Shown here: in pieces, positions 25,801-33,990 of the stretch | How the letters are laid out: each line of letters opens with the position of its first letter | How positions within the stretch are numbered: position 1 is the stretch's first letter | NCBI GenBank assembly: GCA_964428355.1 | Contig: CAYRYU010000007.1 | Coordinates: 66,377 to 130,376, forward strand | Direction of reading: 5' to 3' | Source of the DNA: CAYRYU01 sp964428355 | GTDB taxonomy: Bacteria; Muiribacteriota; Ozemobacteria; Ozemobacterales; Ozemobacteraceae | Length of the DNA: 64,000 nt | The notes under the pieces: model-generated | What the model was told of the DNA's origin: nothing | The model's database searches: none | The model's input: only the letters and a program-made list of their open reading frames with translations | Position numbers and translations under genes: made by a program

Positions 25801-25856
25801 GAAAAAAGGAAGATGCAGACGACACCAAACCGGATTCGGACGACGAAGCCGCTCAT
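22836..25856 (-). CDS. Membrane sensor with HAMP and SpoIIE-type PP2C phosphatase
   Basis: 1006 residues from the ATG at 25856, whose ATGA overlaps the upstream stop. Layout: TM1 (about 7-25); first extracytoplasmic sensor to about 270; a TM pair (FLLCWIASGTL and LALVSGLIPLLLSAFLW); second sensor; TM4 (FILLALAMSLVFITLCI); HAMP; then the PP2C/SpoIIE domain. The Mn/Mg-binding residues are present in GGDYFD, GDVSGHG, FTDGFPEA and DDVTVAIL, so activity is expected. Such phosphatases act on phosphoserine of anti-anti-sigma (STAS) proteins; no STAS or anti-sigma gene is in the window. Confidence 0.93.
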   Translation of the reverse strand: MSGFVVRIRFGVVCIFLFSCWFFSWFESQRLARKDLEDARARLRGISNLSRPEQLLGTLFERVRRRVRQSGDHPTESAGLIQGFPSNPGLELWGFDRDGKALFPRGKDDARRERAYRRLCGLPESAYRVPGKVDLDLTDLFGGFSWKALIGRPGRVLSLFRQDRRIFAVWNRFRPSKAGGVAGLVMIVKQGRFSESSLIRAACRFSPKAARAVGFADLVRPERMRIPGPLSPASMAALLEEFRRAPGDCFPSGKGRVAFLPCLDQMVLAAWIPNRGFSHLYAPAIVLFPLFLLCWIASGTLGSGRLGVKLILGGLALVSGLIPLLLSAFLWNHFRESRSRNIFESASDRLESSLIGIDRRFPAVFREKERKFGEWMSALNDVFRISPVTPLPETVTKDGMRLRFFPPESGVAALIDRTKEWEQAGEFDTIMLIASGGFLCREYSDTFIELRRLGQIPAKRRMEHLRSLFERQGTSDLALIRSLFFGGLKPPSGDALIAFRFFHHPYLNYMTAWAKGMISLYNSLRGNEQPVETSGAVLQRSILESGGWTVVHESMQSLGSFVGIGNRDLNLKIYSGILLDRAGDAQYAFCIVFQAPTLAAEFLKRIFAGRGRTPGGPEISAVTFSRDSPNFPTPDVHRVFGGIIDRLEPPAIIRTELVHIGGERRLVSVFSCRNLTNYFLVGTLPYRDIEDEIRRAGHRFILLALAMSLVFITLCIRLWKLFIPSLEALLGAIEAMERRDSEHRVEISSDDEFQRIGETFNRALAGFGELAVAKAVQERLLNPEPIASGPWTFEGFTRMSQEVGGDYFDCRLLPGGEIAFVIGDVSGHGVSAALVVAMVKAIFSGLIRRGLSEPQAILRRMNQLLFQTVRQSKMMTCLGGIAFPDGSLKLANAGHCFPYLVEDPDNIEFTRLKPGFPLGMKARMEYEGFEFPMKSGSHLVLFTDGFPEAVNAAGDVLGYQRMKPMIRAAWDRSTRVYTRNLVGTLEDFTRPVPWGDDVTVAILSKS

Positions 25857-28735
25857 TCGTTCGCCTCGGTCTTTTGGGAGGGGTGGCGGCAAAAAAGCAG
25901 AACCGTCTGATCGTCAAGGGGTGTTTCCAGCCCCGACCAACGTGCAGCGCTCTCGAGAAGCGCCTGAACCGCCGCGGCGGGATCCCCGGAACGGAAACCC
26001 TCCGCTTCGGTGAACAGCCGGTCGTATCCGAAAGGCTCGAGACGTTGGTTCAATGCTTCGACGATTCCGTCGGAATAGAGGAGAAGGCGGACACCCGGAC
26101 CAATCTGAAGTTCCATTTCCCGGTAGGTGCTGTCCTTCCTTGCCCCGAGCGGATAGCCGACCGTTCCCAGGAATTCCGGATTCCCCCCGGGAGGCAGGTG
26201 CACCCCGAACGAGTGGCCCGCCACCGCGAATCGCAACCTCCACAAGGCGGGTTGGAAGACCCCCAGCCAGAGCCCCATGGGTTTGCGTCTCCCGGCCTGG
26301 CGGACGAACTCCTGGTTGAGAAAATCCAGGATCTCGGCAGGCCCGTCGAGAGCCTCCGCCCCGACCACGAGTGAAGTCTTGGCGAGGGCGGCCACGATCG
26401 CGGCGGGAATTCCGTGCCCCGCGACATCTCCCAACGCAAAAATGACCCGCCCGTCGGGAAGGGAAAACCAGTCGAAAAAGTCCCCCCCCAGATTTGCCGA
26501 GGTGCGGCAAGCCCCGTGCATTTCCCATCCGTCCCCCCGAAGAGGTTCTTTGGGCCAGAGGTGTTCCTGAACGGTCCGGGCGATCTTGAGATCGTTGAGA
26601 TCGTCCATTACGAGTTTGAGCCGATCCCCGATCCGAACGAGTTCGTCGATTCCCTCTACCTTGAAGTATTTCCGGAAGTTGCGCTTTTCGACCGCGGAAA
26701 GGGCGGTCCCCAACTGGGCAAGAGGCGGAAGGAGCTGTGTTGAAGCCAACCAGGCGGAAAGGACTCCCAAGATGACCATGAGGGCAGCGAAGGCTCCAAG
26801 ACGAAGATAAAGTGCCCGGGTACCCTTGCGGACCAGATCGAAAGGACGGGCGGCGATAAGGATGAAGTCCTCGAGGTTCGCTCCCCGGTTTGCCGTCAGC
26901 AGGTAGTCACGCCCCGACACGGTTCCAACCGAGTGGAAAGGAATCTGGGTCAGAAGGACCCGGTCGGCCATCCCTCTCAGAAGGACGTTATCGATCGTCC
27001 GGCGATTCGGGAAAGCCCTGAGAAAAGAGGTCATTGTCGTTGGGATGGCAGCAAGACGAACCTGCTCATCACCCGAAGTTTTCCGGAAGGTGGCGAAGAA
27101 ACCCCGGAGAAATCTTCGTTCCAGTGCCTGGCGATCGAAGTAGGAAAGAAGAAGGGCACGGGGAGTTCCATCGGGCCGATAGATCATGTCCGTAAAGATC
27201 AGGAACTGCGCCTCGAAGAAGGTCTGTTTGCTGAAACGCCCTTGACGACGATGTTGCCAGAAAAAGATCTCGGGCATCCCGTCCCCGGCAGCAATCGGAT
27301 CAAGGGGTTTCTTCAACCTTTCCGCTTTCGGGACCAGGTCGAGACCGTCGAGCATGTCATTTGCCCAGGAAGTGATGATCTCCTCCGTCGTGTTTTTTCC
27401 TCCCAGAACATAGGAACTCCGGGCAACCTTTCTGAAAAGGGGCTTTCGTTCGAGGTCCATGCAGATGACCGCGGCAACCGACCTGTCTTTGTCGGCCATG
27501 ATTTCATCGAGCCTTTCCAGGTTCCGGATGAATGCCGGATCCCCCATGGTTCTTGCCGCGGAGATGAAGGTCTCGAAAGGCTCGAGGCACCGAAGAACCT
27601 CTCTGGAAAAGGCTTTATCGATCTTCCCGAGGAATTCGAGATGCGCAACCTGGAAATCGTCGATCAGCTTCGTTTCCCGGTTCTCCCGATCCAGGATGGC
27701 GTTGACGAGCAAGCCCCCGGAGAGGATTCCTGTCCCGACCAGAAGCAGGAGAACCAGTTTTCCCCTGATCTGAAGCCCGCCAAGAAAGCCGGCATCCCCC
27801 AGGAAAACGAAAACACCCAGCACCCCGAGAAAAAGGGCCATTCCGACTTTCAGGGCAGGAAAACCCCGCTCGCGAGGCGGCCCGGAAACGTCGAGGCTGA
27901 AAAGCCTCTGCCCCCGGGGACCGTCGAGAAAAACGACATCATGCCCTTCGAAAAGCCATTCGCTGCATCCAAGTGGTGCCCTTGCGACTGCAGCGGAAAA
28001 AGTTGCGGGCCAGGGTATCGAAAACGGCCTGGGCCGCTCCGGATCGGCCGGATCCAGCCATCCGATCCGGAACTGCCCCTTGATCAGCCTGGAAACCTCG
28101 GTTACCGCGCGATCGAACAGCCCGACACGGTCAACCCTGTCCAGGTTCACGAAGCCGATCAGGTGCGCCACCACCTTCCCCTTCAACGATCGGACCTTCC
28201 ACCACCCTCCCCAGGCCTTGCTCCACACATTTCCCGTACGGACAAGAGCCTGGGGATTGGCCGCCAGGGTCGCCCCGACATTCGGGTTCCCTCCGATCGA
28301 GGTCAAAACCCCTCTAGCGGAAGGATTCCCCGGGCTGATGAGAGCTTCGAAGAAACGGCGATGCACGGCTCTTGGGAGCCGGGGAAAACCGGGCAGCGGG
28401 ACCGGCTCACCTGCAGCATCGAAAACGAGCAGTTCGAGGGCTCCGGCTTCCGACCTGACCAGATTTCCGGCCCGGCGGGCAAGTTCAATTGGAGAAAGGG
28501 GGATCCTCGAGAGGCGCTCCAGTTTTCTTTCGAACCTGCGTTCGGGAGTTCCCATTAGCGCGACCCGCTGGAGAATCGCGCCGCCGAGTGCCGCCCTCTC
28601 CTGACGGTGACGAAAGCCCGCAGCTTCCTCGAGATGGTCGATGAGTCGGAAAACCAGGACACCGGGAATGAGAACGAAGGCAACCAGGGTGAGCAGGATC
28701 AACGGAGCTCCCCCCCGGTTGGCCGGGTGAACCAC
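25853..28735 (-). CDS. Membrane sensor with HAMP and SpoIIE-type PP2C phosphatase (second)
   Basis: 960 residues from a GTG at 28735, which has GGAGG just upstream and lies 20 bp after the previous stop. The ATG at 28798 would overlap that gene by 43 bp and lacks a ribosome binding site. It has the same plan as its downstream neighbour: N-terminal TM (LILLTLVAFVLIPGVLVF), sensor 1, TM pair, sensor 2 beginning ENRETKLIDD, TM, HAMP, phosphatase. Metal ligands GGDFFD, GDVAGHG, YSDGIVEA and DDQTVLLF are intact. The two sensors differ strongly from the neighbour, so different signals are likely to feed one output type. Confidence 0.93.
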   Translation of the reverse strand: MVHPANRGGAPLILLTLVAFVLIPGVLVFRLIDHLEEAAGFRHRQERAALGGAILQRVALMGTPERRFERKLERLSRIPLSPIELARRAGNLVRSEAGALELLVFDAAGEPVPLPGFPRLPRAVHRRFFEALISPGNPSARGVLTSIGGNPNVGATLAANPQALVRTGNVWSKAWGGWWKVRSLKGKVVAHLIGFVNLDRVDRVGLFDRAVTEVSRLIKGQFRIGWLDPADPERPRPFSIPWPATFSAAVARAPLGCSEWLFEGHDVVFLDGPRGQRLFSLDVSGPPRERGFPALKVGMALFLGVLGVFVFLGDAGFLGGLQIRGKLVLLLLVGTGILSGGLLVNAILDRENRETKLIDDFQVAHLEFLGKIDKAFSREVLRCLEPFETFISAARTMGDPAFIRNLERLDEIMADKDRSVAAVICMDLERKPLFRKVARSSYVLGGKNTTEEIITSWANDMLDGLDLVPKAERLKKPLDPIAAGDGMPEIFFWQHRRQGRFSKQTFFEAQFLIFTDMIYRPDGTPRALLLSYFDRQALERRFLRGFFATFRKTSGDEQVRLAAIPTTMTSFLRAFPNRRTIDNVLLRGMADRVLLTQIPFHSVGTVSGRDYLLTANRGANLEDFILIAARPFDLVRKGTRALYLRLGAFAALMVILGVLSAWLASTQLLPPLAQLGTALSAVEKRNFRKYFKVEGIDELVRIGDRLKLVMDDLNDLKIARTVQEHLWPKEPLRGDGWEMHGACRTSANLGGDFFDWFSLPDGRVIFALGDVAGHGIPAAIVAALAKTSLVVGAEALDGPAEILDFLNQEFVRQAGRRKPMGLWLGVFQPALWRLRFAVAGHSFGVHLPPGGNPEFLGTVGYPLGARKDSTYREMELQIGPGVRLLLYSDGIVEALNQRLEPFGYDRLFTEAEGFRSGDPAAAVQALLESAARWSGLETPLDDQTVLLFCRHPSQKTEANE

Positions 28736-28755
28736 GTGCCCCCTCCTCCCGGCTG

Positions 28756-29478
28756 CTATCTCCCCCTGACCCTGCAGGATTCGACGATTTTCTGCCATTC
28801 GGGATCGGTACCGTTCAAGAGTTTCAGGATTCGCCCCTCGTCAAGGCCTTTTCCGATCCCTTCGGGGAATCCGGTTGCACGAACCTTTCCGGCCTCATCC
28901 AGCGATAATGAGACGGAGAGGACTTCGGCATTGAAGCCCGTGGTTTTTTCATCCTTGGAAACTTCGGCCACCCAGGCTGCGAAGGTTTCGGCGATCGCGG
29001 GGTCGAAAAAGGCCCGGCCGGGGTACTGGAAGAACCCGTCCCCGAACCTGGTCTCGTAAACGTCCTCGTAGAGAACCACCCAAAGGGTTACCCGCCGGTC
29101 AGCCGACTTCTTCAGAAGGTTCGCAAGCGATGCCGAATCGAACTGAAGGGGTTCGCCGCCCGCCGGGGCTTGATGCCAGAGCACGTTCGCGACGGCGGGC
29201 CCCGGGATCCCCGAGTCGGATCCTATCCGGTGGAGGAGGAAAAAGGTGCAGTCGGAAGCTGATGCCCCGACTTCCTTGCGATCGGAATCGTCGGTGACAA
29301 GCCGTGAAAGCTGGCGAGGGTTGAGAATGGCGAAGTGGTCCTGGAATGCTTCGTTCAGAGGCACGTCAAAAAAACTGACCCCTTCGAGATTGGGGGTTTT
29401 CAAGGTTGTCCGGGAAATGACGCGGTAGGATCCTCTTTCCCATTTCATTCCCACAAGGACATCTTCTTCGCTGGCCAT
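28756..29478 (-). CDS. Hypothetical protein, first gene of phosphatase operon
   Basis: 240 residues from the ATG at 29478, which has AAGGAG 8 bases upstream; a longer frame to 29544 lacks this. The protein is soluble, with no signal peptide, and of mixed alpha/beta composition (ASEEDVLVGMKWERGSYRV; SFFDVPLNEAFQDHFAIL; a C-terminal LDEGRILKLLNGTDPEWQKI). I do not recognise a domain. Its position just before two phosphatase genes suggests a cytoplasmic role linked to that signalling, but this is inference from position only. Confidence 0.75.
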   Translation of the reverse strand: MASEEDVLVGMKWERGSYRVISRTTLKTPNLEGVSFFDVPLNEAFQDHFAILNPRQLSRLVTDDSDRKEVGASASDCTFFLLHRIGSDSGIPGPAVANVLWHQAPAGGEPLQFDSASLANLLKKSADRRVTLWVVLYEDVYETRFGDGFFQYPGRAFFDPAIAETFAAWVAEVSKDEKTTGFNAEVLSVSLSLDEAGKVRATGFPEGIGKGLDEGRILKLLNGTDPEWQKIVESCRVRGR

Positions 29479-29603
29479 AATGAACTCCTTTCCCTTGCCG
29501 GGTCGTTTGCGAAGCGCTATCCGGGCTGCCTTTTCCGGAGACAATGATAGCAGGTCGAGTTCCCCGGCACAATCCCGGGTTCCCGGGGTGTTCCAGGGGC
29601 TTT

Positions 29604-30767
29604 CTATTCCTCGAATGATATCAGGAGGTGATCGGCCTCCACTCTGGCCTCGCGAAGTTTCTTCCCGACCAGGACCCGTGGAAGGAACAGGTTCCGCTGG
29701 AACATCGGGGTATTGAGGATGAGCTCCTCACCGCGGGTGCACAGGTTGACCTCCTCCTTTTTGAGATCGGGGATCCGCCATTGGAGAACGCATTCGCCAT
29801 TTCCGCTCTGGATGCGAATAGGTGGCTGGTTGAGAAAAACCCCGGCGGGATCGGTGTCTCCGAACAGTGTTGAAGCCAGTTTCCCGAGCATCGGAAGTCC
29901 CACCATCTCCTCATCGAAGAGCGGGGCACGGAACAGGGGAACGGGCGAAAAGCAGGACTCCGCAACCTCGAGATGCTCGGCCTGGATTCGTTTCCATCGC
30001 GCAAGGTAGGGGTCGGTGACCTCGGGGGGAAGGACCTTGTTCACGAAAACGGCATCAACGTTGAATCCGAAGATGTTCATGTAGGTGTATGCCCTCTGTA
30101 TCTCCTTGATGACCATCTTCTCCAGGTTGAGAACGAACCTTACCGATGTGATGGAAGGGTCTCCCAGGATCGCCTTCATCCCCTCGAGCGACTGGATGAG
30201 CGTCCGGATGTTCTCGAACACGGCCTCCCCGGGAAGGTCGATGTCGTAAAGCTTCCCCGCCAAAGGGCGGATCATCCCGACCACGGATTTCTGGATGGGA
30301 AAGATTTTCCTGAGGTACCAGCTTCCGACTTCCGGAAAACTCAAACCCCGGATCGTGTCGGCGGTGGGGGCACAATCGACGACGACAAGGTCCCATCTGC
30401 CAGATTGAAAGAACTCCTTGAGGAGTAGGAGGCTGAAAAGCTCGTCCATTCCAGGAAAAACGGAAACCTCTTCGGCCAGGACGGCATCGATTCCGCGCGC
30501 TTGGATGGTTTTCCGGATGAACTCCTGGATGTCCTTCCAGTGTCGGGTGATCTCGCGTCGGGTGTCGACTTCGAGACCCCAAAGATTTGGGGCGACCGGA
30601 AGCGGGTTGGGTCCAAGTCCGAGATCGAAGGAGTCGCCCAGGCTGTGGGCAGGATCGGTGCTCATCACCAGGGTCCGCAATCCCCGCTGGGCAGCTTTCA
30701 GGCCCGTGGCGGCAGCCACGCAGGTCTTCCCCACCCCGCCCTTCCCCGTGACGATCACAATCCTCAT
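29604..30767 (-). CDS. ArsA/Get3-family ATPase
   Basis: 387 residues. The deviant Walker A KGGVGKT is at about 8-14 (VTGKGGVGKTCVAAATGLKA), followed by STDPAHSLGDSFD (switch I, with the catalytic Asp) and VVVDCAPTADTIRGLSFPE (switch II). A C-terminal alpha-crystallin-like beta segment (LFLPRVLVGKKLREARVEAD), as in bacterial ArsA-like proteins, closes it. Classical ArsA drives arsenite efflux, and Get3 targets tail-anchored proteins; no arsB/arsC is nearby, so the substrate is open. It is the last gene of a three-gene ATGA-coupled operon with two winged-helix regulators. An AGGAGG site precedes the ATG. Confidence 0.92.
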   Translation of the reverse strand: MRIVIVTGKGGVGKTCVAAATGLKAAQRGLRTLVMSTDPAHSLGDSFDLGLGPNPLPVAPNLWGLEVDTRREITRHWKDIQEFIRKTIQARGIDAVLAEEVSVFPGMDELFSLLLLKEFFQSGRWDLVVVDCAPTADTIRGLSFPEVGSWYLRKIFPIQKSVVGMIRPLAGKLYDIDLPGEAVFENIRTLIQSLEGMKAILGDPSITSVRFVLNLEKMVIKEIQRAYTYMNIFGFNVDAVFVNKVLPPEVTDPYLARWKRIQAEHLEVAESCFSPVPLFRAPLFDEEMVGLPMLGKLASTLFGDTDPAGVFLNQPPIRIQSGNGECVLQWRIPDLKKEEVNLCTRGEELILNTPMFQRNLFLPRVLVGKKLREARVEADHLLISFEE

Positions 30768-31462
30768 CCGCCGCCTCCTATCCCGTCACCTTGGATGGGA
30801 ACGCGGGTGAGAACCGGTTGTGACTCGCCTTTTCTGGCTTTCAGGCTCATCAGGAGGTCACCGATCCCGATCGCCGTCTGGTGGTTTACAGCTTCGAGGA
30901 CCGAGAGCCTTTCCCGAAGGGAATTCACCTTTCCGTCCTCCGAAGCGTTCCCTGAAGGGGGAACCGAGTCCAGATCCTGTCGTCCGGCCTTGACGGCGTC
31001 CTCGACGAGGCGGACGCGCAGGGCAATTCCCTCCAGGATGCTTTCGCGGACGTCCTCAAGAAGAAATGGATTGATCTCGAAGAACTTCTCCCTTCCCGGA
31101 TAGGCGACCCAACCGCGCCTGATGATCCTGCGTTCTTCCAGGAGCTTGAGATAGACGCTGACGGTTCCTTTCGTCAACCTGAGGCAGGAACACATGGCGG
31201 ACAGGGACACGGGTTCGGAGGAGGTGAAGAGGAACCCGATCATTCTGCCCATTCCGCCGGTGAAGCCGAAAAGGTCCGCGAGCTGCTCACCGAGAAGGAC
31301 GAATCGTTCCTGGAGACTTCTAAGGGAAAGAGGGACTTCACGCAATGTGGTTCTGCTTCCGCCCATGCTCCCGTTCCGGCCCATCGGACCGCGCCCTGGT
31401 TTCTTTTTGCCCGTAGGACCCGGTTTTGGGGGCGTATTTCGGATCCGGGAAACGGTTTTCAT
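30764..31462 (-). CDS. GbsR/MarR-type winged-helix regulator
   Basis: 232 residues. A basic Gly/Pro/Lys-rich N-terminus of about 40 residues precedes a winged helix (about 75-130): EPVSLSAMCSCLRLTKGTVS, then a recognition-helix/wing VYLKLLEERRIIRRGW. This resembles the GbsR/MarR group. The C-terminal helices (about 135-230) probably dimerise. Start and stop overlap both neighbours by ATGA. It may regulate its own operon or sense the same ligand as the ATPase. Confidence 0.8.
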   Translation of the reverse strand: MKTVSRIRNTPPKPGPTGKKKPGRGPMGRNGSMGGSRTTLREVPLSLRSLQERFVLLGEQLADLFGFTGGMGRMIGFLFTSSEPVSLSAMCSCLRLTKGTVSVYLKLLEERRIIRRGWVAYPGREKFFEINPFLLEDVRESILEGIALRVRLVEDAVKAGRQDLDSVPPSGNASEDGKVNSLRERLSVLEAVNHQTAIGIGDLLMSLKARKGESQPVLTRVPIQGDGIGGGG

Positions 31463-32004
31463 CGGATCGGGACCGCCTTGATCTCCTGGGGAGCGGGATG
31501 TTCATGTCCATCGATTAGTTCCCAGAGCTTGGAATGCCGTTTCAGCACCTGAATGAAGAACTCCAGTTTCTTGAGGCGCAGGGAAAGGTTTTTTGCGAAA
31601 AGCCAGTCGAAGGCATCGAACTGACCCCGGCATGATTCGAGCAGGTTCCTGGCCTCGGCCAAACGGGGTTCGAGAATCCCCATGGCTTCCTCGGTATGAC
31701 CAATGAAAAGGGAGTGCAATGTCCGGTCTGCATCCCCGGAGATCTCCAATGGCTGTTCATGGAGGGGAAGGTCGCCGTGGAAGGTTCTCAGCAACCCCTC
31801 CTTCTCGAGGAAGGCGATCATCGGCTCGATCGCGGCGGGATCGAGCCTGGCGCGGATTGCGATTTCGGCGCGGGTCAAGGGCTTTTCGGCGGTTGCCAGG
31901 GTGACGAAAACCTCCGGGACGAAAGGGATCTTTTTGTGGAGTTCCACCCACTCCTTGACTCCGAGAACCGCCAGTTCCTGGATCCGGTGAAGATTCGCGT
32001 GCAT
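31459..32004 (-). CDS. Winged-helix regulator, promoter-proximal gene
   Basis: 181 residues from the ATG at 32004, which has AAGGAGG directly upstream (the 32040 start would lie inside the operator and lacks one). A winged helix spans about 45-95 (PLTRAEIAIRARLDPAAIEP, MIAFLEKEGLLRTF); the remaining 85 residues are helical (RQFDAFDWLFAKN-like, LKKLEFFIQVLKR). It overlaps the next gene by ATGA. A perfect 8-bp inverted repeat sits between its promoter and start, so autoregulation is likely. Confidence 0.8.
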   Translation of the reverse strand: MHANLHRIQELAVLGVKEWVELHKKIPFVPEVFVTLATAEKPLTRAEIAIRARLDPAAIEPMIAFLEKEGLLRTFHGDLPLHEQPLEISGDADRTLHSLFIGHTEEAMGILEPRLAEARNLLESCRGQFDAFDWLFAKNLSLRLKKLEFFIQVLKRHSKLWELIDGHEHPAPQEIKAVPIR

Positions 32005-32021
32005 ATTCCCTCCTTCTTCCA

Positions 32022-32045
32022 AAGGTTTGAAACTTTCCAAACCTT
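32022..32045 (-). promoter_or_regulatory. Candidate operator (inverted repeat)
   Basis: AAGGTTTG (32022-32029), 8-bp spacer, CAAACCTT (32038-32045): a perfect dyad placed immediately downstream of the -10 box, where a bound repressor would block transcription. Confidence 0.75.
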
Positions 32046-32052
32046 AAGAAGG

Positions 32053-32079
32053 ATATAACCCGTTGCGGGGAAATGTCAA
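32053..32079 (-). promoter_or_regulatory. Sigma70-type promoter of wHTH-ArsA operon
   Basis: On the minus strand, TTGACA (32079-32074), 15-bp spacer, TTATAT (32058-32053). The consensus -35 is exact. Transcription would start at about 32046, at the edge of the operator. Confidence 0.75.
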
Positions 32080-32148
32080 TACCCCCCATGATTCCCATGA
32101 TCCACAGGGTCTGAAAAGGATTCCCCGAACCCTTGACCCAAATGGCAA

Positions 32149-32709
32149 TCAGGGCTTCTTGCGAAGGCGGGTGTGGGAGATATGGATGGAGATGAAGGGG
32201 ATCCCGTCGGCGGGAGACTCCTGGTAAACCGCTACCCTGACCCACCAAAGCTTCTGGCTCAGGTTCTTGGGATGGTACTTCTTCCATTCCCCCGAAAAGG
32301 CGGTCTGGTCCTTGTTGTATTTGAACTCGATCGTTCCCCCGGAGGTTGCCACGCCGTAGGTGGTGGCTCCCTTGACCGCGTCCGCCAGGATCTGGAACAC
32401 CCTCCTCTCGTTGGGACGCATTTCCTTCCAGGGCTTGTCGAAACGCTTCACGAGATTCCAGACACCCGAATACTCGACGTCTTCCTCGGGGAAAGAAGGT
32501 TGGACGACATCGGAATGATCGCTCGCCTCGAACGAGCCGATTTCCGGAGGGTATCGGAATCCGGGCGGGGTCGTCGGGAACTCTTCCGTGAACCCGATGT
32601 CGGATTCGGTTCCCGACAACTCCTGGCAAAGGGAGGTTCCAGTTGTCCCGAAAAGCATCATTCCGCCGAGAAAAGCCCCGGCGACGGCTAAAGACAACCT
32701 TCGAAACAT
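32149..32709 (-). CDS. Hypothetical secreted protein
   Basis: 186 residues from the ATG at 32709, chosen because it opens a signal peptide (MFRRLSLAVAGAFLGGMMLF, cut before QELSG); the longer frame to 32787 puts charged sequence in front. The mature part begins Pro/acid-rich and ends in a compact domain with GTIEFKYNKDQTAFSGEW and VRVAVYQESPADGIPFISI, apparently a beta-sandwich. The family is not recognised. The ribosome binding site is weak. Confidence 0.65.
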   Translation of the reverse strand: MFRRLSLAVAGAFLGGMMLFGTTGTSLCQELSGTESDIGFTEEFPTTPPGFRYPPEIGSFEASDHSDVVQPSFPEEDVEYSGVWNLVKRFDKPWKEMRPNERRVFQILADAVKGATTYGVATSGGTIEFKYNKDQTAFSGEWKKYHPKNLSQKLWWVRVAVYQESPADGIPFISIHISHTRLRKKP

Positions 32710-32961
32710 TCTCAATCCTGACAGGGTTTCACGTCCAGGAAACCACCCTCCGCAAACCTTTGAGATCGGGTGCTCCGACTCCGACATTATACACGATCTT
32801 TACCTCAGATCGGTCGAAAACGGGACCATGCGAAGGGAAACCGAAAAATCCTCCGGATCGGCCGGATTTTATTGAGGAGAGCTTTTTCATCACATCAGGG
32901 ATTCATCCTTGCCCTGGACGGTCCGGTAGGGTATCCTGTCGTCCAGGGTTGGAGGTAATCG

Positions 32962-33990
32962 ATGCAAAAAAAGCCGGAAAAGGCACTGGTGGCTCTGTTG
33001 CTGGTCTTCGCTTGGGCCTGTTCCCCGAATTTCGCCGTGACCCCTGATATCCGACTTCCCGAATGGAAATCGGTTTCGATCCGTTTCACCGATTTCGAAC
33101 CCATCTCGGGAATCCTTCAAATGGAGGTCATGCTGAAATCTCAGAAGGTTCCGCTCCGGGATCTTTCGGTCTCTGTCAAGTGGCCCGAAGGGTTCAAGGC
33201 GAAGAACGAACCTGCCAAGCTGAGCATCCTCGGGAAGGACCAGGAGTGGAAAACCAATCACAGTTCGGTTGCCCCAAAGGAGTTCGATGGCTGGATCGAA
33301 CTGGAGATCCTCGGAAGGCCTGATCAGACGGCCATGAAAGCTCTTCTCCTGGCAGACAAGGAAATCTCCGGAATGCGTCGCAACCTCCTTCTTGCCGAAG
33401 TCCAGCAGTTCTCCAAACCGATGAATTTCGGCCAGGGGATTCCGCTTCACCTCGACCGTAACATCGCGGGGGGTGCCCCTGCGGATTTCCTCTTCGCCCC
33501 CCTCTGGCCCGTCGACGGAAGGTATCTTCATCTTTGGGCACCCGAGGGGGACCTCGGTGAAAAGGAGATCTCCGAGTCCTTTGTGGGGTTCAGGAAAGCG
33601 ATCCAGAACCAGAACCTCAATGCAGCCCTGCTTGCACTGGGAATCATCGAGGAGCGCCTGAAGGGCCGGGAAGGCTCGATCGAGTTGAAGAAGTCGGCGG
33701 ATACCGTTCTCCAGATCCCGATGAAAACCGCGCTCGATGGGATCACCCTCGACCGGGCCTCCCTTTCCGGATTGAAGTCCCCCCAGGAAGGGATCTCCGC
33801 CCTGGGAAAAATCCTGAAGAATCCCGAACCTGTCTTCGGCAGTCCCTTCGGCTGGGCCAACCTTGGGATCCTTCAGGCCCAGGCCGGGAAACCCGGACTC
33901 TCGGTCGAATCCTGGAAGAACGCACTCGACCAGCTTCCCTCCTGGCCGCTGGTCAGGTCCTGGAGCCAGAAATCGGGGAGGTCGAAATGA
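32962..33990 (+). CDS. Hypothetical lipoprotein
   Basis: 342 residues with lipobox AWAC (Cys20). The first half is beta-rich (SVSIRFTDFEPISGILQMEV; LRDLSVSVKWPEGFKA). The second half is helical and contains a TPR-like stretch near the end (FGWANLGILQAQAGKPGLSV, ESWKNALDQLPSWPLV). GGAGG precedes the ATG. The stop overlaps the next small gene by ATGA, so the two are translationally coupled. Confidence 0.75.
   Translation: MQKKPEKALVALLLVFAWACSPNFAVTPDIRLPEWKSVSIRFTDFEPISGILQMEVMLKSQKVPLRDLSVSVKWPEGFKAKNEPAKLSILGKDQEWKTNHSSVAPKEFDGWIELEILGRPDQTAMKALLLADKEISGMRRNLLLAEVQQFSKPMNFGQGIPLHLDRNIAGGAPADFLFAPLWPVDGRYLHLWAPEGDLGEKEISESFVGFRKAIQNQNLNAALLALGIIEERLKGREGSIELKKSADTVLQIPMKTALDGITLDRASLSGLKSPQEGISALGKILKNPEPVFGSPFGWANLGILQAQAGKPGLSVESWKNALDQLPSWPLVRSWSQKSGRSK

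Noticed and set aside
29604..30767. Arsenite-efflux ATPase assignment for the ArsA-type gene
   Set aside because: No arsB, arsC, arsD or arsR is nearby, and single-domain bacterial members have varied roles; only the family is assigned.
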